Shown one piece after another: positions 42,172-52,125 of a DNA stretch of 64,000 nucleotides. Within the stretch, counting starts at the first letter, position 1; each line of letters opens with the position of its first letter. The stretch is taken from NCBI GenBank assembly GCA_005503065.1, contig SCOE01000030.1:1-64000 (forward strand), read 5' to 3'. The DNA comes from Comamonadaceae bacterium ALPHA2B. Its GTDB lineage: Bacteria; Pseudomonadota; Gammaproteobacteria; Burkholderiales; Burkholderiaceae_C. A program made the translations under genes and the position numbers. Under the pieces are notes generated by a model. That model saw only the letters and a list, made by a program, of their open reading frames with translations, was not told where the DNA came from and ran no database searches.

Positions 42172-43338
42172 ATGGACTTTACCGACAACCGCGAGCACGA
42201 GGCGATCCGCGAAGCGATCGGCAAGATCTGCGATCGTTTCGGCGACGATTACTGGCTCGCGCACGACCGCAACGGCGGCTTCCCATTCGAGCTGTACGAC
42301 GCGCTCGCCGCCGGTGGCTGGCTGGGCATCTGCATGCCGGCCGAGTACGGCGGCAGCGGCATGGGCATTTCCGAGGCCACCGTGATGATGGCCGCCATCG
42401 CGCGTTCGGGCGCGGGCCTGTCGGGCTGTTCGTCGGTGCACATGAACATCTTCGGCTTGCAGCCGGTCGTGGTGTTCGGCACCGACGAGCAGAAGCGCCG
42501 CATGCTGCCGCCGCTGATCGCCGGCCAGCACAAGGCCTGCTTCGCGGTGACCGAGCCGAACACCGGCCTCAACACCACCAAGCTCAAGACGCGCGCCGAG
42601 CGCAGCGGCGAGCACTACGTGCTGAGCGGCCAGAAGGTGTGGATTTCCACCGCGCAGGTCGCCAACAAGATGCTGATCCTGGCGCGCACGACGCCAGTGG
42701 AACAGTGCGCCAAGCCCACGCTGGGGCTGAGCCTGTTCTATACCGACCTCGACCGCCGGTTCGTCGAGGTGCGCGAGATCGAGAAGATGGGCCGCCACGC
42801 GGTGGACTCCAACCAGCTCTTCATCGACGGCCTGAAAGTGCCGGTGGAAGACCGCATCGGCGAAGAAGGCCGGGGCTTCGAGTACATCCTGCACGGCATG
42901 AATCCGGAGCGCATCCTGATCGCCGGCGAGGCGGTCGGGCTCGGGCAGGCCGCGCTCGAACGCGCCACCCGCTACGCGCGCGAGCGCATCGTCTTCGACC
43001 GCCCGATCGGCCAGAACCAGGCCATCCAGCATCCGCTGGCGCAGAGCTGGATGGAGCTGGAAGCGGCGTGGCTGATGGCGATGCGCGGGGCCTGGAAGTA
43101 CGACCAGAAGCTCGACTGCGGCGCCGATGCCAATGCCGCCAAGTACATGGCCGCGGAAGCCGGCTTCGCCGCCTGCCAGCGCGCCATGGCCACGCTGGGC
43201 GGCTTCGGCTACGCCAAGGAGTACCAGGTCGAACGTTATCTGCGCGAGATGCTGATCCCGCGCGTCGCGCCGATCAGCCCGCAGCTGATCCTGTGTTTCA
43301 TCGCCGAGAAAGTACTCGGCCTGCCCAAGTCGTATTGA
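42172..43338 (+). CDS. acyl-CoA dehydrogenase (GLPKSY-tail subfamily)
   Basis: A 388-residue ACAD. CFAVTEPNTGLNTTKLK near 123-139 and VWISTAQVANKM near 158-169 are FAD loops; HGMNPERILIAGE holds the probable base Glu near 246. It ends EKVLGLPKSY. It resembles the ACAD at 9016 most closely among the paralogues, sharing the FDRPIGQNQ helix. A GGAG is 10 bases before ATG 42172. It follows the dienoyl-CoA reductase by 18 bases. Confidence 0.87.
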   Translation: MDFTDNREHEAIREAIGKICDRFGDDYWLAHDRNGGFPFELYDALAAGGWLGICMPAEYGGSGMGISEATVMMAAIARSGAGLSGCSSVHMNIFGLQPVVVFGTDEQKRRMLPPLIAGQHKACFAVTEPNTGLNTTKLKTRAERSGEHYVLSGQKVWISTAQVANKMLILARTTPVEQCAKPTLGLSLFYTDLDRRFVEVREIEKMGRHAVDSNQLFIDGLKVPVEDRIGEEGRGFEYILHGMNPERILIAGEAVGLGQAALERATRYARERIVFDRPIGQNQAIQHPLAQSWMELEAAWLMAMRGAWKYDQKLDCGADANAAKYMAAEAGFAACQRAMATLGGFGYAKEYQVERYLREMLIPRVAPISPQLILCFIAEKVLGLPKSY

Positions 43339-43356
43339 TCGACAAGCTTTCGCCTC

Positions 43357-44565
43357 ATGACCGCTGCCACCCTGGCCTCACCGGCCGATCGATTCGAAGA
43401 ACGCGCCCTGCTGCGCGCGAGTGCCTCTGCCTTCGTCGGCAAGGAAGCTCCCGCCTCCCGTTCCCGCGCCCTGCGCGGCAAGGCCCCCGGGTTCGACCTG
43501 CGGTTCTGGGCGGCGCTGGCCCAGCAGGGCTGGACCGGGTTGCTCGCGCCGGAGTCGGCCGGTGGTTATGGTCAGGGCCTGACCGAAATGGCCGAGGTGG
43601 TCTCGGCGCTGTCGGCGCAGGCAGCGCCCGAGCCGGTGACGCCGGTCATCGTGTTCGCCGGTCGCCTGCTGGCGCGCTGCGGTGACGGCGGCCTGGCCGC
43701 GCAACTGCTGGAACGGACGGCAGCGGGGCAGTTGCTGCCTGCCGTGGCCTGGCAGGAGGACGCCGCCGGGGCCGCCAGCTTCGACCGCCATGGCCACCCC
43801 GCAGAGCCGGCCGTTGTGTGTGCGCGCCACGAGTCCGGGCTGCGACTGAGCGGCCGCAAGCTGCATGTGCGGCCCGGAGCGGGCGCGAACGGCTACATCG
43901 TCACCGCGTCGTCGTCCGACGGTCTGGCGCTGGTCTGGCTGCCGGCCGAAGCCGTGGGGTCCGGCCGCGAACTGCAGCGCCAGGCCGACGGCAGCTTCGC
44001 GGCCCGCCTCGAACTCGACAACGTGGTTCTGCCAGCCAGCCACCTGCTGGCCAGCGGCGAGCGGGCGCGTGCGGCCTTCGCCGCCGCCTGCGACGAGACT
44101 CTCGTCATGGCCGGGGTGGAACTGCTCGCCTGCGCGCGTCGGATGCTGGACATGACCCTGGACTACCTGCGCACGCGCAAGCAGTTCGGCAAGCCGATCG
44201 GCAGCTACCAGGCCCTGCAGCACCGTGCCGTCGACCTGCTCATCCAGCGCGAGCTGAGCAGCGCGCTGCTCGAGCACGCGCTGGCCGAGCTCGACCGCGG
44301 CATCACCGGCGACGAGCGCGCGCAACTGGCGGCGCGCGTGAAGGCGCGCTGCTCGGAGGGGGCGCTGACCATCGGACGCGAGGCGGTGCAGATGCACGGC
44401 GCGATCGGCGTCACCGACGAACACGACCTCGGGCTCTACCTTCAGCGCGCGCTCGTGCTGTCAGCCTGGCTCGGCAACGCCGCGCAGCAGCGGCGCCGCT
44501 ACGCCGCGCTGACACGAGACCATGGCGATGGCGGCAGCGCTGGCGCGGAGGGAACGGCACGATGA
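43357..44565 (+). CDS. acyl-CoA dehydrogenase homologue lacking a catalytic base (probable beta-type subunit)
   Basis: A 402-residue ACAD-fold protein with weak FAD-loop motifs (AVAWQEDAAGAASF near 129-142). Neither usual base is present: the isovaleryl-position helix reads ETLVMAGVELLACARRM and the C-terminus lacks the Glu-Gly-Thr motif. The C-terminal half does keep RKQFGKPIGSYQALQHR and REAVQMHGAIGVTDEHDLG, the CoA and flavin-binding segments. Its stop overlaps the next ACAD start (ATGA). Such adjacent pairs, one with and one without the base, form alpha2beta2 ACADs in steroid and dicarboxylate degradation. Confidence 0.8.
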   Translation: MTAATLASPADRFEERALLRASASAFVGKEAPASRSRALRGKAPGFDLRFWAALAQQGWTGLLAPESAGGYGQGLTEMAEVVSALSAQAAPEPVTPVIVFAGRLLARCGDGGLAAQLLERTAAGQLLPAVAWQEDAAGAASFDRHGHPAEPAVVCARHESGLRLSGRKLHVRPGAGANGYIVTASSSDGLALVWLPAEAVGSGRELQRQADGSFAARLELDNVVLPASHLLASGERARAAFAAACDETLVMAGVELLACARRMLDMTLDYLRTRKQFGKPIGSYQALQHRAVDLLIQRELSSALLEHALAELDRGITGDERAQLAARVKARCSEGALTIGREAVQMHGAIGVTDEHDLGLYLQRALVLSAWLGNAAQQRRRYAALTRDHGDGGSAGAEGTAR

Positions 44566-45728
44566 GCGCGTCGAGCATGGTCCGAGACTGGAACGCGATG
44601 GACACCGAGGCCTTCCGTGCCGAGGTGCGCGCCTTCTTCCAGCAGCACTACCCCGAACACCTGCGCTACCCCAAGCGGCGCCTGCGCTGGGACGAGATCC
44701 GCCCTTGGACGCTGAAGCTCGCCGCCCACGGCTGGCTCGCCCCGAGCTGGCCCGCGCGGCACGGCGGGATGGGGCTGGCGCCGGACAAGCTGATCGCGTT
44801 CATCGAGGAGCAGGAGCGCCACGGCGTGACCCGCGCCCCCGACATGGGCATCCAGATGGTCGGCCCGCTGCTCATCCAGCACGGCACCGACGCGCAGCGC
44901 GCCCACTACCTGCCGCGCATCCTGGCCTGCCAGGACATCTGGTGCCAGGGCTACTCGGAGCCGAACTCCGGCTCCGACCTCGCCAGCCTGCGCACCGAGG
45001 CGGTGGCCGACGGCGATGACTTCATCGTCACCGGGCAGAAGATCTGGACCACGCTGGCGCAGGACGCAACCCACATCTTCCTGCTCGTGCGCACCGACAA
45101 GGCGGCCAAGAAGCAGGAAGGCATCAGCTTCCTGCTCGCCGACATGGGCAGCCCCGGCATCACGGTGCGGCCCATCCGCAACATCGCGGGCGCTGAAGAC
45201 TTCTGCGAGGTCTTCCTCGACAAGGTGCGTGTCCCGCGCGCCAACATCGTCGGCGAGCTGAACAAGGGCTGGACGACTGCCAAGGCGCTGCTCGGCTTCG
45301 AGCGCATCTTCCTGGGCAGCCCCAAGCAGAGCCAGTACGCGCTGTCGCGCGTCGAAGAGGCCGCAGCGGCGCTGGGGCTGCTCGACGATCCGGTGTTCAG
45401 CGACCGCTTCACGCAGCTGGCGCTGGACGTGGCCGACCTGGGCACGCTCTACGCGCGCTTCGTCGAGCAGGTCAAGCGCGGCGAGGCACTTGGCCCCGAG
45501 GTCTCGATGCTCAAGATCTTCGCCACCGAAACGTACTCGCGGCTGGCCAACCTGCTGGTCGAGATCGCCGGCGCCAGCGGCGGCACGCCGGGCGACGTGC
45601 CCACCGACGGCGGCACGATCGATGTGCTCACCACCTTCTACAACGCGCGCCCGGCCACGATCTACGGCGGTAGCAACGAGGTCCAGCGCAACATCCTGGC
45701 AGGCGCGGTGCTTCAGCTTGCCAGCTGA
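44562..45728 (+). CDS. acyl-CoA dehydrogenase, catalytic (alpha-type) subunit of a likely heteromer
   Basis: A 388-residue ACAD. IWCQGYSEPNSGSDLASLRTEA near 127-148 and GQKIWTTLAQDATH near 156-169 match the large-subunit class seen in PimC- and FadE26/FadE29-like enzymes; the base Glu is in LLGFERIFLG near 246. The end is TIYGGSNEVQRNILAGAVL. It is translationally coupled (ATGA) to the base-less ACAD before it. The class often handles bulky or dicarboxylic acyl-CoAs, consistent with a branched or cyclic substrate here. Confidence 0.86.
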   Translation: MSASSMVRDWNAMDTEAFRAEVRAFFQQHYPEHLRYPKRRLRWDEIRPWTLKLAAHGWLAPSWPARHGGMGLAPDKLIAFIEEQERHGVTRAPDMGIQMVGPLLIQHGTDAQRAHYLPRILACQDIWCQGYSEPNSGSDLASLRTEAVADGDDFIVTGQKIWTTLAQDATHIFLLVRTDKAAKKQEGISFLLADMGSPGITVRPIRNIAGAEDFCEVFLDKVRVPRANIVGELNKGWTTAKALLGFERIFLGSPKQSQYALSRVEEAAAALGLLDDPVFSDRFTQLALDVADLGTLYARFVEQVKRGEALGPEVSMLKIFATETYSRLANLLVEIAGASGGTPGDVPTDGGTIDVLTTFYNARPATIYGGSNEVQRNILAGAVLQLAS

Positions 45729-45779
45729 TCGCGCGCACGCCGTCCCCCATTCGTTCATCCGCACAAAGGAAACATCGCC

Positions 45780-46700
45780 GTGCACAAAGGCAGCATGCTG
45801 AAAGACAAGGTGGCCGTGGTCACCGGATCGGGCCGGGGCATCGGCCGCGACATCGCGCTCGAGATGGCCGCCCAGGGCGCCAAGGTCGTCGTCAACGACA
45901 TCGGCGCCTCGGTCGCCGGCGAAGGCCAGGACGCGAGCCTGGGCCAGCAGGTGGTCGACGAGATCAAGGCCATGGGCGGCCACGCCGCGCTGTCCACCGA
46001 CAGCGTGTCCACCTGGGCTTCGGCCGGCCGCATCGTGCAGTGCGCGCTGGACCACTTCGGCCGCATCGACATCGTCGTCAACAACGCCGGCATCCTGCGC
46101 GACCGCTTCTTCTTCGCCATGTCGGAAGAAGAGTGGAAGGCCGTCATCGACGTGCACCTCAACGGCTGCTTCTACGTCTCGCGCGCGGCAGCCACGCACT
46201 TCAAGGCCCAGAACTCGGGCGCCTACGTGCACATGACCTCCACCTCGGGCCTGATCGGCAACTTGGGCCAGGCCAACTACGGCGCGGCCAAGCTGGGGAT
46301 CGTCGCGCTCTCGCGCTCGATCGCCGGCGACATGAAGCGCTACAACGTGCGCTCCAACTGCATCTCGCCGTTCGCGTGGAGCCGCATGATCGGCTCGATC
46401 CCGACCGACACGCCCGAGCAGCAGGCCCGCGTGGAGAAGCTCAAGAAGCTCGACACCGCGCAGATCGCGCCGATGGCCGCCTTCCTGGCCAGCGACGCTG
46501 CGGCCGAGGTCACCTCTCAGATCTTCGCCGTGCGCGGCAACGAGATCTTCCTGATGAGCCAGCCGCGGCCCGTGCGCGGCATGCACACCTCCGAGGGCTG
46601 GACGCCCGAGACGATCGCCGAGCGCGTGCTGCCCGCGATGAGGCCCAACTTCTTCCCGCTCGAGAGCTCGGCCGTCGTGTTCTCGTGGGATCCCGTCTGA
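45780..46700 (+). CDS. SDR-family (3R)-hydroxyacyl-CoA dehydrogenase-like protein
   Basis: A 306-residue SDR with all catalytic parts. VAVVTGSGRGIGRDIAL near 11-27 binds the nucleotide, NNAGIL near 101, Ser in TSTSGLIG near 151, and YGAAK near 164-168. The extended C-terminus and overall pattern resemble the dehydrogenase part of the peroxisomal multifunctional enzyme type 2, which oxidises 3-hydroxyacyl-CoAs including branched ones. GTG 45780 is preceded by AAAGGA; ATG 45795 is an alternative start. It sits between an ACAD pair and an enoyl-CoA hydratase, filling the next beta-oxidation step. Confidence 0.82.
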   Translation: MHKGSMLKDKVAVVTGSGRGIGRDIALEMAAQGAKVVVNDIGASVAGEGQDASLGQQVVDEIKAMGGHAALSTDSVSTWASAGRIVQCALDHFGRIDIVVNNAGILRDRFFFAMSEEEWKAVIDVHLNGCFYVSRAAATHFKAQNSGAYVHMTSTSGLIGNLGQANYGAAKLGIVALSRSIAGDMKRYNVRSNCISPFAWSRMIGSIPTDTPEQQARVEKLKKLDTAQIAPMAAFLASDAAAEVTSQIFAVRGNEIFLMSQPRPVRGMHTSEGWTPETIAERVLPAMRPNFFPLESSAVVFSWDPV

Positions 46701-46744
46701 ATTCGCCCCCTCCCCTTCCAGCTTCTTGCACAAGGAATGCTTCA

Positions 46745-47548
<804 letters not shown>

Positions 47549-47567
47549 GTTTCCAGGAGGCAACGCC

Positions 47568-48734
47568 ATGGACTTCGCCCTGAGCCAGGAACAGCGTATG
47601 GTCTACGAGTACGGCGACCGCGTGTCGCAGCGCTTCGACCATGCGTACTGGAAGAAGTACGCCGAGAAGAGCGAGCCGCCGGCCGAGCTGTACAAGCAGA
47701 TCACCGGCGACGGCTTCCTCGGCATCATGGTGCCCGAGGCCTACGGTGGCGCCGGCCAGGGCATGACCGAGATGCTGCTGTTCATGGAGGGCCTGGCCAA
47801 CAACGGCATCCCGCTGCTGAACCTCGTGGTCGGCCCGACGATGACCATGGGCCTGATGGCCAAGCACGCCAGCGAGGCGATGAAGCGCCGACTGCTGCCG
47901 GGCGGATGCGCCGGCGAGATCCGCTTCTGCTTCGCGATCACCGAGCCGAACGCCGGCTCGAACTCGATGGAGATCACCAGCATCGCCAAGACCGACGGCA
48001 AGGGCGGCTTCCGGCTGACCGGGCAGAAGGTCTTCATCACCGACGCCAACCACGCCGACTACGCGATGGTGGTCACCCGCACCACGCCGCGCGCCGACGT
48101 GAAGAAGAAGACCGACGGCTTCACCATCTTCATGGTCGACATGAAGAAGAAGGGCATCAGCAAGACGCTGATCCCGGTGGCCTTCCCGGTGCCCGAGACG
48201 CAGTGGCAGGTGTTCTTCGACGACGTGGCGCTGACCGAGGATGACGTGCTCGGCGAGGTCGGCAAGGGTTTCGGCATCCTGTTCGACACGCTCAACCCGG
48301 AGCGCATCATCCTGGCGGGCCTGTGCACCGGCGTCGGCCGCTTCGCGCTCAAGAAGGCGGTGGCCTATGCCAACGACCGCAAACTCTTCAACAAGACGCC
48401 GATCGGCGCCTACCAGGGCGTGCAGCATCCGCTGGCCATCGCGCGCAGCGAGATCGAGATGGCCTCGCTGATGGCGCTGAAGGCGGCCTGGGCCTTCGAC
48501 CAGGGGCTGCCGGCGGGCGAATTCGCCAACATCGCCAAGTACGCCGGTGCCGAAGCCGGCATCCACGCGGTGGACGCCACCATCCAGACCCACGGCGGCA
48601 ACGGCTTCACCAAGGAGTACGGCATCTACGACCTGTACGGCCTGGTGCGGCTGCTGCGCACCGCGCCGCTGAACCGCGAGATGGTGCTGAACTACATCGC
48701 CGAGCACGTGATGGGATTGCCACGCTCGTATTGA
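47568..48734 (+). CDS. acyl-CoA dehydrogenase (GLPRSY-tail subfamily)
   Basis: A 388-residue ACAD. CFAITEPNAGSNSMEI near 122-137 and VFITDANHADYAM near 157-169 are FAD loops; DTLNPERIILAG holds the probable base Glu near 246. The end is EHVMGLPRSY. It belongs to the same four-member subfamily as 9016, 29722 and 42172. AGGAGG lies close upstream of ATG 47568, the best ribosome-binding site of this operon. Confidence 0.87.
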   Translation: MDFALSQEQRMVYEYGDRVSQRFDHAYWKKYAEKSEPPAELYKQITGDGFLGIMVPEAYGGAGQGMTEMLLFMEGLANNGIPLLNLVVGPTMTMGLMAKHASEAMKRRLLPGGCAGEIRFCFAITEPNAGSNSMEITSIAKTDGKGGFRLTGQKVFITDANHADYAMVVTRTTPRADVKKKTDGFTIFMVDMKKKGISKTLIPVAFPVPETQWQVFFDDVALTEDDVLGEVGKGFGILFDTLNPERIILAGLCTGVGRFALKKAVAYANDRKLFNKTPIGAYQGVQHPLAIARSEIEMASLMALKAAWAFDQGLPAGEFANIAKYAGAEAGIHAVDATIQTHGGNGFTKEYGIYDLYGLVRLLRTAPLNREMVLNYIAEHVMGLPRSY

Positions 48735-48756
48735 GAGAGCTGCACGGGAGCTTCGA

Positions 48757-49734
48757 ATGGACCGTTCGCGTCGCCACTGCCTGCTCGGCGGCCTTGCCGC
48801 TGCGCTGCTGCCCCGGGCCGCTGGCGCGCAGGAAGCCGCCTATCCATCGCGCCCGCTGCGTTTCCTGGTCGGCTTCGCCCCCGGCGGGCCGGCTGACGGC
48901 GTGACGCGCCTGTTCGCGAGCCGCCTGCAGGCGCAGCTCGGCCAGACCGTCATCGTCGAGAACGTGCCGGGCGCCGGCAGCACGCTGGCCGTCGCGCGCT
49001 TGTCGAAGATGGCCGCCGACGGCTACGCGATCGGTTTTGCGCACACGGCGTCGCTCAGCATCGGGCCGAGCCTGTACAAGAGCGTCGGCTACGAACCACT
49101 CAAGGACCTCACGCCAGTGGCCAAGGTCTGCGACTACGTCAACGTGCTGGCGGTGCGCGCCGACAGCCCCTGGCGCTCGCTGGCCGACCTGCTCGCGGCC
49201 GCGCGTGCGCAGCCCGGCACGCTGAGCTACGGCTCGGCCGGCATCGGTTCGACCAACCACCTGAGCGGCGAACTGCTCGCGGCCAAGGCCGGCGTGAAGC
49301 TCACGCACGTGCCCTACCGCGGCACGGCGCTGGCGATCAACGACCTGATGGGCGGCGCCCTGCAGTTCGTCTTCGACGCGCCCAACAGCGCGGGGCCGCT
49401 GGCGGCCGCCGGCAAGCTGCGCCTGCTGGCCGCGACGGGGCGCAGCCGCCACAAACTCTACCCCGACCTGCCCGCCATCGCCGAGACCGTGCCCGAGTAT
49501 GAGTTTCGGGGCTGGATGGGCGTGGTGGCGCCGCCCGGGTTGCCGCCGGGCGTTCACCAACGGCTGACACGCGAACTGGAGTTGGCCGCCGCCGCGCCGG
49601 ACACGGGCAAGCGCCTCGCGGCGCTGGGCCTGGACGTGGCGTTCGCCGGGCCCCAGGAGATGACGCGGGTGATCGCCGCGGAGATCGCGTTGTGGGACCC
49701 GCTGACAAAGTCACTCAACCTCAGCGCGCAGTAG
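48757..49734 (+). CDS. TctC/Bug-family periplasmic solute-binding protein
   Basis: A 325-residue tripartite-tricarboxylate-transporter receptor. The N-terminus has SRRHCLLGGLAAALLPRAAG with a cleavage site after AGA near residue 24; the twin arginine hints at Tat export. The fold marker YPSRPLRFLVGFAPGGPAD near 29-47 and the later THVPYRGTALAINDLMGG near 186-203 are typical. Bug proteins bind small carboxylates and are numerous in Burkholderiales, often without a cognate TctAB membrane pair; none is seen here. It is the last gene of its operon and probably senses or captures the substrate acid. Confidence 0.87.
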   Translation: MDRSRRHCLLGGLAAALLPRAAGAQEAAYPSRPLRFLVGFAPGGPADGVTRLFASRLQAQLGQTVIVENVPGAGSTLAVARLSKMAADGYAIGFAHTASLSIGPSLYKSVGYEPLKDLTPVAKVCDYVNVLAVRADSPWRSLADLLAAARAQPGTLSYGSAGIGSTNHLSGELLAAKAGVKLTHVPYRGTALAINDLMGGALQFVFDAPNSAGPLAAAGKLRLLAATGRSRHKLYPDLPAIAETVPEYEFRGWMGVVAPPGLPPGVHQRLTRELELAAAAPDTGKRLAALGLDVAFAGPQEMTRVIAAEIALWDPLTKSLNLSAQ

Positions 49735-49744
49735 CACCGATCGT

Positions 49745-49763
49745 ATGCGTCCGCTGGGCGCAT
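49745..49763. terminator. hairpin between convergent TctC and hydratase genes
   Basis: ATGCGTCC (49745-49752) pairs with GGGCGCAT (49756-49763), with one G-T pair and a three-base loop. It lies between converging stops at 49734 and 49811. There is no long U-run, so termination is likely but unproven. Confidence 0.4.
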
Positions 49764-49810
49764 CGATGGCGGAGTCCGGAATGCGATACCTGCTGGCGCT
49801 TGCGCCGGGC

Positions 49811-50599
49811 TCAGTGCCCTTCGAAGCGCGGCACGCGGCGTTCGGCCATCGCCTTGACGCCTTCGGCGAAATCCGCGGTCTTGAAGTGCGCGTTCTGCTC
49901 GATGCTTTCGCGCGCCACCGCCAGGCGGAACTGTTCCACGAACCCGGCGCGCAGCGTCGCACGAGTGGACTGCACCGCGATCGGCGACGATACCGCGATC
50001 TCCGCGGCCAGTTCGATGGCCTTCGCGCGCACCTGCGCCTGCTCGACCAGCCTGTCGGCCAGGCCGATGCGCAACGCCTCTTCGCCGCCGATGCGCCGCC
50101 CGGTGTAGAACAGCAGCGCGGCCTGCTGCGCGCCGACAAGCCGCGGCAGCGTGAACGACAGTCCGAAGCCGGGGTGGAAACCGAGGCGGTTGAAGTTGAC
50201 CGAGAAGCGCGCCTCGGCGCAGGTGACGCGGAAGTCGGCCACCAGCGCGAGGCCCATGCCGCCGCCGATGGCCGGGCCATGCACCGCCGCCACCACCGGC
50301 TTGGCGCACGAGACGAGGCGGATCGCCTCGAAGTACAGCGGGTTCACCGCGCGCGGGCTCTTCTGCGGCGGCGTGGCGTCGCGGTTGGCGAAGTTGGCAC
50401 CGGCGCAGAACGAACTGCCCTGCGCGCACAGCACGATGGCGCGGCAGCGCGGGTCGGCGTCCAGCGCCTCGAACGCGTCGGCCAGGCCCTGGATCATCGG
50501 GATGTCGAAGAAGTTGTGCGGCGGGCGGCGGATCTCCACCAGTGCCACGTTGCCTTCGAAATCCACGCCCACGATCGGGCTGCCCGCAGTGTCGTTCAT
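49811..50599 (-). CDS. enoyl-CoA hydratase/isomerase family protein
   Basis: A 262-residue crotonase. VLCAQGSSFCAGANF near 56-70 and AVHGPAIGGGMGLALVADFRV near 103-123 form the oxyanion hole; FNRLGFHPGFGLSFTLPRLVG near 136-156 is the catalytic region, where Glu is replaced by His/Phe, so it need not be a hydratase. It is transcribed alone, convergent with the TctC gene and divergent from the PrpD gene across the operator at 50654. Confidence 0.82.
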   Translation of the reverse strand: MNDTAGSPIVGVDFEGNVALVEIRRPPHNFFDIPMIQGLADAFEALDADPRCRAIVLCAQGSSFCAGANFANRDATPPQKSPRAVNPLYFEAIRLVSCAKPVVAAVHGPAIGGGMGLALVADFRVTCAEARFSVNFNRLGFHPGFGLSFTLPRLVGAQQAALLFYTGRRIGGEEALRIGLADRLVEQAQVRAKAIELAAEIAVSSPIAVQSTRATLRAGFVEQFRLAVARESIEQNAHFKTADFAEGVKAMAERRVPRFEGH

Positions 50600-50653
50600 C
50601 GTCGCTCCTCGCTGCTGTCGATGGGGACATCGTAGCCCAAACGGCCGCGTTAC

Positions 50654-50667
50654 CTAACAACCGTTTG
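50654..50667. promoter_or_regulatory. operator dyad CTAAC-AACC-GTTTG with TATACT -10-like box
   Basis: This copy of the island dyad lies between the divergent hydratase (start 50599) and PrpD gene (start 50722). TATACT at 50670-50675 follows directly, a good -10 match for the rightward promoter, so a bound repressor would cover the RNA polymerase site. Confidence 0.55.
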
Positions 50668-50721
50668 GCTATACTGGACCACGCAACCACGGCCACTGCG
50701 GCCACTTCGAGGAGCTCGTCC

Positions 50722-52125
50722 ATGGGCAACGACCGCGTGCCGACCATCGCCGATGCGCTTGCCGACTTTGTCGCGTCGCTGCGGCCGAACGACATTCCCG
50801 AGCCCGTGCGCGAACGCGCCCGCCACCTGATCCTCGACGCCGTCGGCATCGCCCATGCGTCCACGCACTACGAGTTCGCGCACCGCTCCCTGTCGGCGGC
50901 GCAGGAACTGTCGGGCGGCGCTGGCGCCACGCCGGTGATCGCGTTGGCCGCGCGCCTGGCGCCGCGCGACGCGATGCTGATGAACGGCCTGCTGATCCAC
51001 GGCCTGGACTACGACGACACGCACGCCGCCGGCGTCATCCATGCCACCGCCAGCACGTTCCCGTGCGCGCTCGGGACCGCCGCGCTGGCCGGCGCGGACG
51101 GCGAAGCGCTCCTGGACGCCTACGTGGCCGGCATGGAGGTCGGCGCGCGGCTCGCCTCGGTGTCCAAGGGTGGCTTCCATCAGGTCGGTTTCCACCCCAC
51201 GGGCCTGGTCGGCGCGTTCGCCTGCACACTGGTTGCCGGGCGGCTGCTCGGGCTCAACGCGGCGCAGCTCGCATCGGCGCAAGGCATCGCGCTGTCGATG
51301 GGCTCGGGCAGCCTGGAGTTCCTGCAGGACGGCGCCTGGACCAAGCGCATGCACCCGGGCTGGGCGGCAGGCGCCGGGCTGACCGCGGCGACGATGGCGC
51401 GCCATGGCTTCGTCGGCCCCAGGCAGGCCTACGAGGGCCGCTTCGGCCTCTTCAACAGCCACCTCGGGCCGCTCGCGCGCGACGGCGACCTGGGCCTGGC
51501 CATCGCCGGCCTGGGCGAGGTGTGGGAACTGGCGAAGGTGAACGTCAAGCCGCTGCCGGCCTGCCACTTCACGCACGCCTGTGCCGACGCGGCGGCGATC
51601 CTGCGCGAACGCCACGGCCCGCGCCCGCAGCAGATCCGCAGCGTGCGCGCGCTCGTGCCGGCCGAGGTGGTGAAGACGGTGTGCGAGCCGGTGGCCACGA
51701 AGAAGCGCCCGCAGAACAGCTACGACGCGCAGTTCAGCATCCCCTACATCGTGGCGACGGCGCTGATCCGGGGCCGCTTCGGCCTGGCCGAGCTGGACGA
51801 ATCGGCGCTGCGCGACGAAGCCACGCTCGCGCTCGCCGCGAAGGTGGAGTACGAGGTGGACCCCGACTCGCCCTTCCCGAAGTACTACTCGGGCGAAGTG
51901 ATCGTCACGCTGGACGACGGGCGCGAACTGCGCCATCGCGAGCACGTCAACCGCGGCGGCGAGGAACGCCCGATCACGAACGCCGAGGTGGTGCGCAAGT
52001 ACGACGAGAACATGGCGCTGGTCGCGTCGCCGGCGCGTGCGGCGCAGGTGCGCGAACGGGTGCTCGCGATCGGCAAGGGCTGCGCCGCCGCCGAGCTGCA
52101 GGCTGGGCTCGCGGCGCGCGGATGA
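50722..52125 (+). CDS. MmgE/PrpD family protein (second paralogue)
   Basis: A 467-residue PrpD-family protein. LLIHGLDYDDTHAAGVIHATAST near 92-114 is the conserved His/Asp segment, and KPLPACHFTHACADAAAIL near 277-295 the second. It keeps the two-domain length of the family. GGAG lies near the ATG at 50722. Its stop overlaps the following ACAD start (ATGA). A hydratase, epimerase or isomerase role on a carboxylated CoA intermediate is possible; the substrate is unknown. Confidence 0.8.
   Translation: MGNDRVPTIADALADFVASLRPNDIPEPVRERARHLILDAVGIAHASTHYEFAHRSLSAAQELSGGAGATPVIALAARLAPRDAMLMNGLLIHGLDYDDTHAAGVIHATASTFPCALGTAALAGADGEALLDAYVAGMEVGARLASVSKGGFHQVGFHPTGLVGAFACTLVAGRLLGLNAAQLASAQGIALSMGSGSLEFLQDGAWTKRMHPGWAAGAGLTAATMARHGFVGPRQAYEGRFGLFNSHLGPLARDGDLGLAIAGLGEVWELAKVNVKPLPACHFTHACADAAAILRERHGPRPQQIRSVRALVPAEVVKTVCEPVATKKRPQNSYDAQFSIPYIVATALIRGRFGLAELDESALRDEATLALAAKVEYEVDPDSPFPKYYSGEVIVTLDDGRELRHREHVNRGGEERPITNAEVVRKYDENMALVASPARAAQVRERVLAIGKGCAAAELQAGLAARG

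Noticed and set aside
40048-43032. A 994-codon open frame on the minus strand.
   Set aside because: It is antisense to the dienoyl-CoA reductase and an ACAD with full motifs, and its own translation shows no domain.
48757-49734. A complete tripartite tricarboxylate transporter.
   Set aside because: Only receptor genes of the TctC/Bug type are present (also at 56541); no TctA or TctB membrane gene was seen in the window.
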